The notes: generated from the letters alone by a model not told the origin. A stretch of DNA of 64,000 nt from Flaviaestuariibacter flavus (GCF_004337505.1 NZ_SJZI01000042.1:62001-126000), one strand, 5' to 3'; numbered from the stretch's first letter, positions 26,721 to 36,090 are shown. A program made the numbers and translations.

Positions 26721-26863
26721 AGCAAGAAAAGTTTGAGTTTCTTAAAGATAGGCAAAGCCGTGCGGCATTTGGAGCCGCTTGTATAAATTCGGGAAGTCGG
26801 GTCACACAATTGTTTTCGCTACCAGGCGATACTGTTTCGAGCCGAAGCCAAAACTGCAAGCAC

Positions 26864-28318
26864 ATGAAACTGTTCTTTATCCTTCCCGCTTTGTTGCTCA
26901 CCGCCGTGGTACATGCGCAACCTGTAGAAGTAACGCGCACCGATACCCTGTGGTGTCCGAATGACACCTTTGCGCTGCGGTTTAAAGGAGACAGTGCACG
27001 CGATTATTTTACGGCGAGCCGTAAGGATAAGGTCAGCCCGGGCACCGATGCCGCACCGGGAGAATATGCTGTTTTATACTATGGTAAGGACAGTCTCCGG
27101 CTTATTTACCATAACCGGCTCCCTTACGCTCATATATTCTATGTTCATTTCGCTTCGCCGAAAGGCAGGACCACACTTCGTTTTCACTTCAACGAACTAA
27201 GCAGCTATTTCCCGGCTTCCTACCGCGGGCAGCATCGCGGAAAGAGCCAGGTTGATGTTCCGGAGGCTTACGAGCTGGCCAACATTATCTGGACGCTCTC
27301 GCCCAGCGGTCAGCGGGCAACCGATCTGAATAAGCAAGGACCCTACTATCAGCGCGTGCTCGATTATTTCAGGCCCTTTCTGCGGCACCCGGTTTTCAAG
27401 GCGCTCAATTTCCCCGACTCGGTGTACAGTCAGAAGTATTACGATTTTCGCGAGAACAGCTTTGCGTTCAACTTCGCCAACTCCCGGGCCGCGACGCCGC
27501 TGCTGTTCAATGGGCCGTATTATTACGTATACGGCAACGAGCTGGCCGACAGCAGCCTCTTTGGAAAATTGCGCCCGCTCGTGGAAGATTTTGCGCGCGT
27601 GTCGCGCTTCCGGGATTTTTATAAAAGTAACCAGGGCTATTACGCGCAACAGGTACGGCGGCAGGAGCAGCTGTTGCCCCTGACGCAGATGTGGCATTGG
27701 CTCGAGCGGGAGTTCCCGAAGCGCAAGTTCCAGTCGTACCGCGTGGTCTTTTCGCCGCTTATCGGGGGCTCGCACAGTACCCAGCAATATGCTACCTACG
27801 AGCCCGGCGGCTGGTACCAGGAGAGCGTGATGTTCATCTGCGGCCCGGATCGCTACGACGCAGATGCTTCTCTGTCCGAAAAGCAAAAGGAAGGACTCCT
27901 GTCGGGCGTTGTTTTTACCGAGATCGATCACAACTATGTCAATCCCACTACAGGCAACTACCGGAAGACGGTGGACAGCATTTTCGCCAACCGCACGGCA
28001 TGGACGCGTCCGGGTGCGGGTACCGATTTTTACGGCAGCCCTCTGAGTATTTTCAATGAGTACATGACCCACGCGCTTTTTTGCCTGTATGTGCAGGAGA
28101 CGTACGACCCGGCGACGGCGGGGTTCGTTATTGCAAAGCGCGAGGACCTGATGGTGGATCGCCGCGGGTTCACACAGTTCCGTGAATTCGACCGCGAGTT
28201 GCTGCGCCTGCGCGCGGCCCATCCCGGCCGGGTGGTGACTGATCTTTACCCGCAGGTGCTCGCCTGGTGCCGTAGCTACAACCGGGTAGAAACGGCTCCT
28301 TCCTCGCCTTCGCACTGA
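26864..28318 (+). CDS. Secreted DUF4932-like protein with altered HExxH
   Basis: The 484-residue protein has signal peptide MKLFFILPALLLTAVVHAQ. The C-terminal half resembles the DUF4932 group of putative metalloproteases. The region after VVF that should hold HExxH-H/SFVNP reads TEIDHNYVNP (residues 352-361), so the first metal-binding His is replaced by Thr352 while the Glu and second His remain. The downstream FNEYMTHALF helix, usual in the family, is present. It may be an inactive homologue or bind metal differently. ATG 26864 starts the signal peptide. The family assignment is moderate. Confidence 0.65.
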   Translation: MKLFFILPALLLTAVVHAQPVEVTRTDTLWCPNDTFALRFKGDSARDYFTASRKDKVSPGTDAAPGEYAVLYYGKDSLRLIYHNRLPYAHIFYVHFASPKGRTTLRFHFNELSSYFPASYRGQHRGKSQVDVPEAYELANIIWTLSPSGQRATDLNKQGPYYQRVLDYFRPFLRHPVFKALNFPDSVYSQKYYDFRENSFAFNFANSRAATPLLFNGPYYYVYGNELADSSLFGKLRPLVEDFARVSRFRDFYKSNQGYYAQQVRRQEQLLPLTQMWHWLEREFPKRKFQSYRVVFSPLIGGSHSTQQYATYEPGGWYQESVMFICGPDRYDADASLSEKQKEGLLSGVVFTEIDHNYVNPTTGNYRKTVDSIFANRTAWTRPGAGTDFYGSPLSIFNEYMTHALFCLYVQETYDPATAGFVIAKREDLMVDRRGFTQFREFDRELLRLRAAHPGRVVTDLYPQVLAWCRSYNRVETAPSSPSH

Positions 28319-28363
28319 TCTTTCAATCAAATCCTGTTAACGGTGTCCGGTGGTGACAAGCAG

Positions 28364-28390
28364 TTGAACAACCTGAACGGCATACCTTTA
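28364..28390 (+). promoter_or_regulatory. Promoter TTG-N16-TACCTTTA
   Basis: The TTG is at 28364-28366 and the -7-like element at 28383-28390, 17 bases before ATG 28408. Confidence 0.4.
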
Positions 28391-28407
28391 GAGCAACACA
28401 AGCTTCC

Positions 28408-28734
28408 ATGAAACAATTGCTCCTCATTTTTTCGCTCGCGCTTGCGGGCACCGCCTCGGCACAGCAAAAAGTTGCCCCCGACTCGCTCCGTACCGTGGAG
28501 GCCGCCTGCGGCCAGTGCCGCTTCGGGCTGCCCGGCAAGGGCTGCGACCTTGCCGTCCGCTTCGGTGGCAAGGCTTATTTCGTTGACGGCACTTCCATCG
28601 ACAAGCACGGCGACGCCCATGCTGCCGACGGTTTTTGCAAGGCGGTGCGCCAGGCCAGGGTGAAAGGCTCCGTGGTAGACGGCCGCTTCAAGGCCACGCA
28701 TTTTGAGGTGCTGCCTGCTGTGAAAAAAAGCTGA
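28408..28734 (+). CDS. Secreted DUF6370-like Cys protein
   Basis: The 108-residue protein has signal peptide MKQLLLIFSLALAGTASAQ and a compact mature domain with a CGQC pair (CGQCRFGLPGKGC) and a later single Cys (DGFCKAV). It resembles the short DUF6370 proteins of Bacteroidetes, of unknown function. The Cys arrangement could bind a metal or form disulfides. Its stop overlaps the start of the following acetyltransferase gene (TGATG), so the two are probably one operon. Confidence 0.65.
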   Translation: MKQLLLIFSLALAGTASAQQKVAPDSLRTVEAACGQCRFGLPGKGCDLAVRFGGKAYFVDGTSIDKHGDAHAADGFCKAVRQARVKGSVVDGRFKATHFEVLPAVKKS

Positions 28735-29213
28735 TGGAAATGGATGGCGCCGAAGTCCGGGTTCGCCTGGCTACCGCAGCCGACCTGGAAATTCTCCGCA
28801 GCTTTGAGCAGGGCATCGTAGCGGCCGAGCGTCCCCTCGACCCGACACTTCGCCCCGACCCGCTACATTATTATGACCTCGAATCCTTGCTGGAGAATCC
28901 CCATGTCGACCTGATGGTGGCCGAACATGACGGCCGCCTCGTCGGCTCGGGTTATGCCCGGGTGGAAGCGTCGCGGCCTTTTGTATTGCCCGAATATTAT
29001 GCGTACCTCGGTTTGATGTACGTGGATCCTGCCTACCGCGGCCAGGGTATTAATGCGCTGATCCTGGAGCATCTGAAAGTGCTGGTCCGTGCCCGCGGCA
29101 TTACCGAGCTGCGGCTCGAAGTATATGCCGGCAATGAGCCGGCCATCCGGGCCTACGAGAAAGCGGGCTTTGAAAAGCTGCTGGTTTGGATGCGGCTGGA
29201 GATAGAGCCTTAG
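28734..29213 (+). CDS. GNAT N-acetyltransferase
   Basis: The 159-residue GNAT-fold protein has the acetyl-CoA pyrophosphate loop in VDPAYRGQGINALIL (about residues 97-111) and the typical late motif ITELRLEVYAGNEPAIRAYE followed by KAGFEK. The acceptor substrate is unknown. It starts one base inside the stop of the preceding DUF6370-like gene, so translation is probably coupled. Confidence 0.85.
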   Translation: MEMDGAEVRVRLATAADLEILRSFEQGIVAAERPLDPTLRPDPLHYYDLESLLENPHVDLMVAEHDGRLVGSGYARVEASRPFVLPEYYAYLGLMYVDPAYRGQGINALILEHLKVLVRARGITELRLEVYAGNEPAIRAYEKAGFEKLLVWMRLEIEP

Positions 29214-29259
29214 AGGCATCGTTTCAGTGCCGGCCATTGTCTTATTGAAAAGAAGGTTT

Positions 29260-29793
29260 ATGAAAGCCCTGACTCTTTCTTTCCTCCTCCACGCTGGCCT
29301 TGTTTGCGCCCAGGAACCCAAAATTCATCCCGACCAGGAGCGGGCGCTCCGGGTGTTCGCTAACGAGTATGTGCGAACCTCTTTTCCCCGTTATCCACTG
29401 GCCATCCAGGTAGCAGGCAACGAAGTGCGCTACGATAGCATGACCATCGTCGTCAGCGTGGCGGCAGAATACCGCGCCCTGTTTACAAGCGGCGTTTTCC
29501 AACCGGCGGTGCTGGCCGGCGGCCGCGCTTTTGTCGGTTTCCGTCCGCGGGGCGACAGCACCGGCTTCTACAATACCCGGCGAACCACCGTTTCCGACCT
29601 GGCGTCCCTGCCCGGAGCCCTGCCCGACAGCCTGCGCCGCTATACGTTTCTATCCTGGTCGCCCGGCTTTGCCAATCCCACTCTTTACGTGCTGGAGCTG
29701 TCGAACCCGAAGGGGAAGCGGGGCGAGTCATTCGAAAGCTTCCTGAAGGGAGCGCAGGTCACCTTCTGTCGCTTCGTGTCAATTCTGATCTGA
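29260..29793 (+). CDS. Secreted hypothetical protein, 177 aa
   Basis: It has signal peptide MKALTLSFLLHAGLVCAQ. The mature region has no recognised domain, with mixed alpha/beta character (SFPRYPLAIQVAGNEVRY; YTFLSWSPGFANPTLYVLEL). ATG 29260 begins the signal peptide. It may be a third member of the transcription unit beginning at 28408, after a 46-base gap. No function is proposed. Confidence 0.6.
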   Translation: MKALTLSFLLHAGLVCAQEPKIHPDQERALRVFANEYVRTSFPRYPLAIQVAGNEVRYDSMTIVVSVAAEYRALFTSGVFQPAVLAGGRAFVGFRPRGDSTGFYNTRRTTVSDLASLPGALPDSLRRYTFLSWSPGFANPTLYVLELSNPKGKRGESFESFLKGAQVTFCRFVSILI

Positions 29794-30113
29794 GCCGGCC
29801 ACCCGGGCTACCGGGAAAAGGGTCCGGAGGCCTGGTGTTGAATCCCCACGCGCTTCTTTTCAGCCTGATGCCGCTCGCAACACTTTGAGTGCCATTCCGA
29901 AGTCAATCCGGGCCCTTCACAAAACTGTGACCCGCATCCCGGCGTTTGTCCAGGCCCCTTCAGAACAGGCTGGAGCCTCCGGATCGCATCGCCCTCAAAC
30001 CCTAAAACCCAGAACCTCAGAAACCCAGAACCTTTTCAGGTTTGTTTTAACCCTTTCATCCAACCCTTTTGGGCTATTTTTACGACTAAACTGCGTAAAA
30101 GCTCCCGAACGAC
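29794..30113. other. Gene-free gap with octamer repeat array
   Basis: Units of the GGTTCTNN family in inverted orientation (AAACCCTA, AAACCCAG, AACCTCAG, AAACCCAG) lie at about 29997-30036. A TATTTTTA element at 30075-30082 could drive the thioredoxin gene at 30114. Nothing else is recognised. Confidence 0.6.
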
Positions 30114-31628
30114 ATGAAGCGCACCATCATCCCCATTCTCGCCCTGTTTCTCTCCGGCGCCGCGGCCGCGCAACCGAAGCCTGCCGCCAAAAAGCCGGCG
30201 GCCCGCGTGGCGGCCTCCAACTCGCTGGGCGTGCCCGGCACCGGCGGCTACGAGATCAGCGTCACCCTCAAGCCCTTTAAGAACCAGTATATCTACCTGG
30301 GTCATTATTACGGCAAGCAACTGCCTATCATCGACTCGGTAAAGCTCGATGGCAACAGCACCGGCGTATTCCGCGGCAAGGAGCCCCTCGGCGGCGGCAT
30401 CTACCTGGTGGGTTATCCCGACCGGGCGCACAACTTCGAGATCCTCGTAGACAAGCAGCAGAAATTTGCAATAGTGGCCGACACTGCTACGGTGCCCGAA
30501 AAGCTGCAGTTCACTGGCTCGCCCGACAACACCCAGTTTCATGAATACCAGCAGGCCATGAGCGCCGCCGGCCGCGAGGCCGACGCCATCATACGGCAGC
30601 GTACCGCCAACCCGCAGGACTCGGTGCGCCTTACCCGCCAGCTCGAAGACATCAACGACCGCGTGATGGCCTACCGCGGCAAGATCATGAGCGAGTCGCC
30701 CAACAGCCTGCTGGCTACCCTGCTGAAGGTGATGAAGGACCCCGAGTCGCCGATCAAAAAGCCCGTCACCCGCGAAGACTCGCTGCACAACTACCGCTAC
30801 TATAAAGCGCATTATTTCGACGGCGCCAACTTCTACGACGAGCGCCTCGCCCGCACGCCCTTCTTCGAAAGCAAGGTGGACCGCTATTTCGACGGGCTCA
30901 TTTATCCCTCCGCCGACTCGGTGATCCGCGAGATCGACAACGTGATGGCCTATGCCGGCATCAACAAGGAAATGCAGAAGTTCTTCCTGCTCAAGTTCGT
31001 GAACCGCTACATGAACATGAAGTATATGTGGGAAGACAAGGTGTTTGTGCACCTCTATGAAAAATACTTCGCCCAGAAGAACTACGAGTGGCTCAGCGAC
31101 AAGGGCAAGAAGATCATCCAGGACCGTGCCTACAGCCTGATGGCAAATATCTTCGGCGACCCGGCCTCCGACATCGAACTGCCCGACTCCAACGGCAAAA
31201 AGCTGCGTCTTTACAATGTGCAGGCGCCCTACACCCTGCTGGTGATCTGGGATCCCACCTGTGGTCACTGCAAGGAAACCCTGCCCAAGATCGATACGCT
31301 GTACAACACGAAGTGGAACAAGATCGGGTTGAAGATCTTTGCCATGGCCAAGGAAACCGACGGCACGCGCAAGGACTGGACGAACTTCATGAACCAGAAG
31401 AGCCTCGACAATGGCTGGACGCATGTATACTATTCGAAGGAAGCCGAGAAGGAGCGCGTGACTGCCAACATTCCGAGCTATTCGCAGCTTTTCGACGTGC
31501 AGTCTTTCCCGACGATGTACCTGCTTGATAAAGACAAGCGTATCATTGCCAAAAAGGTGACCGAAAAGCAGGTAGATGAGATCCTCGCGCTCCGCGAGAA
31601 AGAACAGAAAACCGGAGCTCCCAAATAA
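30114..31628 (+). CDS. TlpA-like thioredoxin-domain protein (DUF4369/DUF5106)
   Basis: The 504-residue secreted protein has signal peptide MKRTIIPILALFLSGAAAAQ. An N-terminal beta domain (about 40-140) is like DUF4369, followed by a helical region like DUF5106. The C-terminal thioredoxin domain has active site C383-GH-C386 (WDPTCGHCKE) and the cis-Pro loop near FPTMYL. Such proteins reduce or isomerise disulfides in the periplasm, and their exact targets are unknown. It ends four bases before the parvulin gene, so both are probably one operon for envelope protein folding. Confidence 0.88.
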   Translation: MKRTIIPILALFLSGAAAAQPKPAAKKPAARVAASNSLGVPGTGGYEISVTLKPFKNQYIYLGHYYGKQLPIIDSVKLDGNSTGVFRGKEPLGGGIYLVGYPDRAHNFEILVDKQQKFAIVADTATVPEKLQFTGSPDNTQFHEYQQAMSAAGREADAIIRQRTANPQDSVRLTRQLEDINDRVMAYRGKIMSESPNSLLATLLKVMKDPESPIKKPVTREDSLHNYRYYKAHYFDGANFYDERLARTPFFESKVDRYFDGLIYPSADSVIREIDNVMAYAGINKEMQKFFLLKFVNRYMNMKYMWEDKVFVHLYEKYFAQKNYEWLSDKGKKIIQDRAYSLMANIFGDPASDIELPDSNGKKLRLYNVQAPYTLLVIWDPTCGHCKETLPKIDTLYNTKWNKIGLKIFAMAKETDGTRKDWTNFMNQKSLDNGWTHVYYSKEAEKERVTANIPSYSQLFDVQSFPTMYLLDKDKRIIAKKVTEKQVDEILALREKEQKTGAPK

Positions 31629-31632
31629 GCTT

Positions 31633-33561
31633 ATGATGATCCGACGCATTCTCTTTGCCGCGGGGCTGCTGTGCGCCGCCGGCGGCGCCTCGGCGCAAAC
31701 GCTCTTTACCTATGGCCGCGACACGGTGACCGTGCCCGAGTTCAGGGCGGCCTGGAAAAAGAACAATACAGCCAAAGGCAACGGCGCCCTCAACGACTAC
31801 CTGGAGTTGTATATCGCCTCGCGCCTCAAGATCCGCGAGGCCAAGCGGCTTGGCTACGATACCCTGCCGCAGATGACCACCGACCTGCAGAACCTGCGCG
31901 AGCAGCTGCTGCCGACCTACCTCAACGACCTCGCCGGTGTGGACGCGCTGGTGGCCGAAGCCCGCGAGCGCTCGAAAAAAAATATCCGCCTGTCGCACAT
32001 CTTCATCGCCGCGAAAGAAGGCGCCGACACCACCAGCGCCTGGAAGCGCGCGCAGGAAGCCCTGGCGCTGCTGCAGAAGGGCACGCCCTTCGCCACGGTG
32101 GCACGGCAATACTCCGACGATCCTTCGGTGAAAGAGAACGGCGGCGACCTCGGCAACGTGGGTGTGTTCAGCCTGCCCTATGAGCTCGAGAACCTGGCCT
32201 GGCATACACCTGCCGGCAAGGTGTCGGCGCTCCATCGCTCGCGTGCCGGCTATCATATCCTGAAGAACAACGGCGAGCGCCCCGACGGCGGTACTTTCCG
32301 CGGCGCGCAGATCCTGCTGGCTTTCCCGCCGGGCGCCACCGACGCCGACAAAGCGGTCATTAAGAAGCGTGCCGACTCGCTTTATACGCGCCTCCTCAAG
32401 GGCGATGATATCGGTAAGCTGGCCGGGCGCTTCAGCAATGACGTGGTGTCGGCCGCCAATGGCGGACAGATGCCGGAGATCAATGCGGGACAATACGATG
32501 CGCGTTTTGAAGACAAGGTGTTTGCGCTTCCGAAGGACGGCGCCATCACGCCGCCTTTCCTTACCAGCCACGGCTGGCATATTGTAAAGCGTCTTTCCCT
32601 GAAGCCGCGCAGCACGGGCGACAGCGCACAGGTCGCCCAGTCGCTCCGCGAGCGCGTGGAAGCCAGCGACCGTATGAATACGGTACGCGCAGCGCTGGTG
32701 GCCAAGGTGCGCGCGCAGGCCGGCTACCGCGAGCTCAATTTTTCCAGGGCCGACCTGCAGGCTTTCACCGATTCGCTGCTGGATTATAAGAAGCCGGGAC
32801 GCACGTTGTCGGTGGAGAGCACCACGCCGCTGCTCGCCATCGGTACGAGCACGATTTACGCGGCCGACTGGATCGCTTATGCGGGCAACAACCGCTTCCG
32901 CTCCGACGGCACGGGCACGAAGCCTTTCGACGAGCTGTGGCGCGAGTTTGCCGATGCCTCGGCCATCAGCCAGTACAAGGCCAACCTAGAGCGCTACAAT
33001 CCCGCCTTCCGCGCGCAGATGGAGGAGTTCCGCGACGGCAACCTGTTCTTCGAGATCATGCAGCGCGAGGTGTGGGGCCCGGCACAGTCGGACAGCGCCG
33101 GCCTCGAGCGCTATTACAACGCGCACCGCAGCCAATACACGTGGAAGCAAAGCGCCGACGCGGTGCTCTTTTATACTTCCGATGCTGCCACCGCCAAAGC
33201 TGCCCGCGCGGCCATCGCCAAGGCGCCCGCCAACTGGCGCACCACCCTGTCGGCCTTCGACGATAAGGTGGCTGTCGACTCCAACCGCTTTGAGCTGGAG
33301 CAGATCCCCAACCCCGGCAAAGCCGTGCTGAAACCGGGTCTTGTTACCGAAACACTGGTAAACAATACCGATGGATCTGCATCTTTCGGCCTTGTGCTGA
33401 AGCTGCACCCCGCCAACCAGCCGCGCACCTTCGCTGAAGCCCGCGGCCAGGTGATCACCGATTACCAGAAAGAGCTCGAAGACAAATGGGTGAATGCGCT
33501 CCGGGCGAAATACCCGGTGACGATCAACCAAAAAGAACTATTGGAACTGATGAAGAAGTAA
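31633..33561 (+). CDS. Periplasmic peptidyl-prolyl isomerase, SurA-like
   Basis: The 642-residue protein has signal peptide MMIRRILFAAGLLCAAGGASA, an N-terminal helical chaperone domain, and two parvulin domains (about 120-225 and 235-330). The first contains IRLSHIFIA and FATVARQYSDDPSVKENGGD, the second FSNDVVSAANGGQMP and SHGWHIVK. A long C-terminal helical domain follows (about 340-640). It probably folds outer-membrane proteins as SurA/PrsA-type chaperones do. It follows the thioredoxin gene by four bases and is followed by a strong terminator. Confidence 0.9.
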   Translation: MMIRRILFAAGLLCAAGGASAQTLFTYGRDTVTVPEFRAAWKKNNTAKGNGALNDYLELYIASRLKIREAKRLGYDTLPQMTTDLQNLREQLLPTYLNDLAGVDALVAEARERSKKNIRLSHIFIAAKEGADTTSAWKRAQEALALLQKGTPFATVARQYSDDPSVKENGGDLGNVGVFSLPYELENLAWHTPAGKVSALHRSRAGYHILKNNGERPDGGTFRGAQILLAFPPGATDADKAVIKKRADSLYTRLLKGDDIGKLAGRFSNDVVSAANGGQMPEINAGQYDARFEDKVFALPKDGAITPPFLTSHGWHIVKRLSLKPRSTGDSAQVAQSLRERVEASDRMNTVRAALVAKVRAQAGYRELNFSRADLQAFTDSLLDYKKPGRTLSVESTTPLLAIGTSTIYAADWIAYAGNNRFRSDGTGTKPFDELWREFADASAISQYKANLERYNPAFRAQMEEFRDGNLFFEIMQREVWGPAQSDSAGLERYYNAHRSQYTWKQSADAVLFYTSDAATAKAARAAIAKAPANWRTTLSAFDDKVAVDSNRFELEQIPNPGKAVLKPGLVTETLVNNTDGSASFGLVLKLHPANQPRTFAEARGQVITDYQKELEDKWVNALRAKYPVTINQKELLELMKK

Positions 33562-33564
33562 TCG

Positions 33565-33594
33565 AAAGAGGCCGCCCGACGGGCGGCCTCTTTC
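33565..33594 (+). terminator. Terminator after the parvulin gene
   Basis: The hairpin AAAGAGGCCGCCC/GGGCGGCCTCTTT has a three-base loop and directly abuts a MITE-like element. Confidence 0.85.
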
Positions 33595-33731
33595 GTCATT
33601 GCGAGCGGAGCGAAGCAAACTCCCCGACCTGAAGGCTGACCGCAGCCAGTAAGAGCTTTCGATTGCAAACGCTTACAGTCTCGACCATCCTGCGTAAATC
33701 AGGAGGTTGCTTCGCTCCGCTCGCAATGACG
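33594..33731. repeat. 138-bp MITE-like element, copy 2 (inverted)
   Basis: It has the same CATTGCGAGCGRAGCG ends as the copies at 12887 and 49188. The internal blocks are in reverse order (CGACCTGAAGGCTGA early, ATCCTGCGTAAATC late), so it is inserted in the opposite orientation. Confidence 0.85.
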
Positions 33732-33784
33732 CTACGCGTCGCTTCGCACGCCTCGCTTCGCACACCAGCCAGTACGAACAAAAA

Positions 33785-33846
33785 GTAAGGGTCGTTTCAC
33801 AACGACCCTTACCAATTAACTAATAGACCAATTTACCAATTACCAA
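33785..33846. repeat. Terminator hairpin plus CCAATTAN octamers
   Basis: A 12-base stem (GTAAGGGTCGTT/AACGACCCTTAC) is followed by octamers CCAATTAA, CTAATAGA, CCAATTTA, CCAATTAC. It lies just past the metF stop. Confidence 0.7.
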
Positions 33847-33847
33847 T

Positions 33848-34804
33848 CTACACGATCTCCTTCACCACGTTGGAGATCACGTCGGGCTTGCCGAGGGTGT
33901 AGTAGTGCAGCACCGGCACGCCGGCGGCCTTGAGTTCTCTGGATTGCTGGAGCAGCCATTCGGTGCCCACCTGCTCCACGTCGGCATCGGTTTTACAGGC
34001 CAGCACGGCACTGGCGAGCGCTTCCGGAATGTCTACATGGAAGGTGCGGGGAATGATAGTGAGTTGCTTTTTGGTCGTGAGCGGTTTGAGGCCCGGGATG
34101 ATGGGCACATTGATGCCGGCGGCGCGGCAGGCCTCCACGTAGTCGAAATACTTCTTGTTGTCGAAGAACATCTGGGTGGTGACATAGCAGGCGCCAGCAT
34201 TCACTTTGGCTTTAAGGAATGCGAGGTCGGTGGTCATGTTGGGCGCTTCAAAATGCTTTTCGGGGTAGCCGGCAACGCCAACGCAGAAGTCGGTGTGGGT
34301 GGCGTTCTTGAGGTCTTCCTCCAGGTACTGGCCGTTGTTCATGCGCATCACCTGCTCCAGCAGCTCGATGGCATAGTGGTGTCCGCCCGGTTCGGCCATA
34401 AAGACGCCCTCGTTCTTCGGCGCGTCGCCGCGCAGCACTAGCACATTGTCGATGCCGAGAAAGTGCAGGTCGATGAGCGCGTCTTCGGTTTCCTGCTTGG
34501 AGAAGCCGCCGCAGATCAGGTGAGCCACCGCGTCGACGCCATAGCGGTTTTGCAGGGCGGCGCAGATGCCTACGGTGCCGGGACGCTTGCGTACCTGCAC
34601 TTTTTCAAAGCTGCCGTCGGCCCTGCGTTTGAAGGTGGATTCGCTGCGGTGGTAGGTAACGTTGATGAAGGAGGGCTTGTACTCCATGAGGGGGTCAAGA
34701 TGCTCCCAGAGCGACTTGATTCCCTTGCCTTTCAGGGGCGGAAGGATCTCGAAGGAAACCAGGGTCCGGTCTTTACCCTGCGCGAGGTGCTCGGTCACTT
34801 TCAT
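33848..34804 (-). CDS. metF: 5,10-Methylenetetrahydrofolate reductase
   Basis: This 318-residue FAD-dependent TIM-barrel enzyme makes 5-methyl-THF for methionine synthesis. Characteristic parts are [10 protein letters not shown] (start of the barrel), [34 protein letters not shown] and [18 protein letters not shown] 34804 is preferred over in-frame codons further upstream because these run through a repeat array into lptB. A near-consensus -7 element (TACCTTCG) lies about ten bases upstream. No methionine synthase or SAM riboswitch is adjacent. Confidence 0.95.
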   Translation of the reverse strand: MKVTEHLAQGKDRTLVSFEILPPLKGKGIKSLWEHLDPLMEYKPSFINVTYHRSESTFKRRADGSFEKVQVRKRPGTVGICAALQNRYGVDAVAHLICGGFSKQETEDALIDLHFLGIDNVLVLRGDAPKNEGVFMAEPGGHHYAIELLEQVMRMNNGQYLEEDLKNATHTDFCVGVAGYPEKHFEAPNMTTDLAFLKAKVNAGACYVTTQMFFDNKKYFDYVEACRAAGINVPIIPGLKPLTTKKQLTIIPRTFHVDIPEALASAVLACKTDADVEQVGTEWLLQQSRELKAAGVPVLHYYTLGKPDVISNVVKEIV

Positions 34805-34830
34805 ACGGTCGCGAAGGTACGGCAGAGAAA

Positions 34831-34863
34831 TGTCTGATGTCAGATGTCGGATGTCTGATTTCC
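34831..34863. repeat. GATGTCN heptamer array
   Basis: Units GATGTCA, GATGTCG and GATGTCT run in exact 7-base register in the gap between divergent metF and lptB. Confidence 0.75.
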
Positions 34864-34935
34864 GGGAAACCGTTTCGGGACGGGCTTGCCGCGTTAAGGC
34901 TTTGGCAAAACAGCCGCTGTGCGCCCGCCAAGCCC

Positions 34936-34943
34936 TATTTTTG
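34936..34943 (+). promoter_or_regulatory. -7 element (TATTTTTG) for lptB
   Basis: This is an exact TAnnTTTG match 15 bases before the proposed TTG start at 34959. It supports that start over any upstream ATG. Confidence 0.5.
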
Positions 34944-34958
34944 GCCAAAGCTTTCATC

Positions 34959-35789
34959 TTGTCTATCCGCATCCATACCAGCGAGCTCGTCAAACGCTAC
35001 CGCGCGCGCACCGTGGTCAACCATGTGTCGATCGAGGTGCGCCAGGGCGAGATCGTGGGCCTGCTGGGGCCCAACGGCGCCGGCAAAACCACGACCTTCT
35101 ACATGACGGTAGGCCTCATCAAGCCCGACGAAGGCGAGGTGTTTCTCGATGATACCAACATCACCCAGTTGCCCATGTACAAGCGGGCGCAGATGGGCAT
35201 CGGCTACCTGCCGCAGGAGGCTTCCATCTTCCGCAAGCTCACCGTGGAAGAAAACATCACTTCCGTGCTGGAGATGACGGGACGTCCGAAGCGCGAGCAA
35301 AAGGAAAAGCTCGAGGCCCTGCTCGACGAGTTCCGCCTGCAGCACGTGCGCAAGAGCAACGGCGACGTGCTCTCCGGCGGTGAGCGCCGCCGTACCGAGA
35401 TCGCCCGCGCCCTGGCCGTGGATCCCAAGTTCATCCTGCTCGACGAGCCCTTCGCGGGTATCGACCCCATCGCGGTGGAAGACATCCAGATGGTAGTAGC
35501 CCGCCTCAAGCACCGCAACATCGGCATCCTCATCACCGACCACAACGTAACGGAAACGCTTTCCATCTGCGATCGCGCCTACCTGCTTATCGACGGTAAG
35601 ATCTTTCGCCACGGCACTGCAGAAGAGCTGGCGGATGACGAGCAGGTAAAGCGCCTGTACCTTGGCCGCAACTTCGAGCTGCGGCGCAAGGATTACCTGC
35701 TGGAAGAAGCCGGCGTACCTAATCCGAGTAAGGGCTCAGGTCCCCTTTCGCCCGAGGGAGACATAGCCCCTCCAGAGTTACGCTCGTAA
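34959..35789 (+). CDS. lptB: LPS export ABC transporter ATP-binding protein
   Basis: The 276-residue ATPase powers lipopolysaccharide transport from the inner membrane with LptFG. It has Walker [11 protein letters not shown], signature LSGGERRR, Walker B FILLDEP, H-loop ITDHN, and the LptB-typical [17 protein letters not shown]. The start is inferred as TTG at 34959 because the protein's first conserved residues ([13 protein letters not shown]) begin here and a promoter element lies just upstream. Homologues usually end near FELRRKDY. This one continues about 30 residues in Pro/Gly/Ser-rich sequence ([20 protein letters not shown]) encoded by palindrome-rich DNA, so the tail is probably a repeat-derived extension. 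Confidence 0.9.
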   Translation: MSIRIHTSELVKRYRARTVVNHVSIEVRQGEIVGLLGPNGAGKTTTFYMTVGLIKPDEGEVFLDDTNITQLPMYKRAQMGIGYLPQEASIFRKLTVEENITSVLEMTGRPKREQKEKLEALLDEFRLQHVRKSNGDVLSGGERRRTEIARALAVDPKFILLDEPFAGIDPIAVEDIQMVVARLKHRNIGILITDHNVTETLSICDRAYLLIDGKIFRHGTAEELADDEQVKRLYLGRNFELRRKDYLLEEAGVPNPSKGSGPLSPEGDIAPPELRS

Positions 35790-35829
35790 CCTTTGCTCCG
35801 CCCGGTAATACCGGAAGGGGAGAGTAAAC

Positions 35830-35864
35830 AAAAGACCCGGATCGCAAAGCGATCCGGGTCTTTT
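35830..35864. terminator. Strong bidirectional terminator
   Basis: A near-perfect 15-base stem (AAAAGACCCGGATCG/CGATCCGGGTCTTTT) lies between lptB and the decarboxylase remnant. Confidence 0.85.
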
Positions 35865-35880
35865 GTTTGAGTATAGCCTG

Positions 35881-36090
35881 AACCGAAAACGTCATCATAC
35901 CGGTATGAATGGTTTTCAATCCTTCTTCACGGGAGATGCGCTTGCAGCCCGGCGCGATGACGCTGGAAATCCTGATCAGGTTGCAGGTTTCGATACCGGC
36001 CTGCCGGAGCGCTTCCTCGAAAGAGCGCAGCTCCTTTTCGTGCACGCCGATCCCCTTGGTCAGAAAGTAGCGGGTAGGAATCAGTTTCAT
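35881..36090 (-). pseudogene. Truncated pyruvoyl-dependent arginine decarboxylase
   Basis: From ATG 36090 the first 70 residues (LIPTRYFLTKGIGVHEKEL, then LIRISSVIAPGCKRISREEG) match the N-terminus of pyruvoyl arginine decarboxylases, including the Ser pair where self-cleavage forms the pyruvoyl group. Similarity stops after GMMTFSVQ. The open frame then runs on to 35719 through the terminator and the 3' end of lptB, so the later half of the alpha chain is missing. There is no room for it elsewhere nearby. It is most likely a decayed gene. A functional short form is unlikely. Confidence 0.7.

Noticed and set aside
34805..34935. SAM or folate riboswitch upstream of metF
   Set aside because: The leader is short and consists of heptamer repeats. 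No conserved aptamer core was seen.
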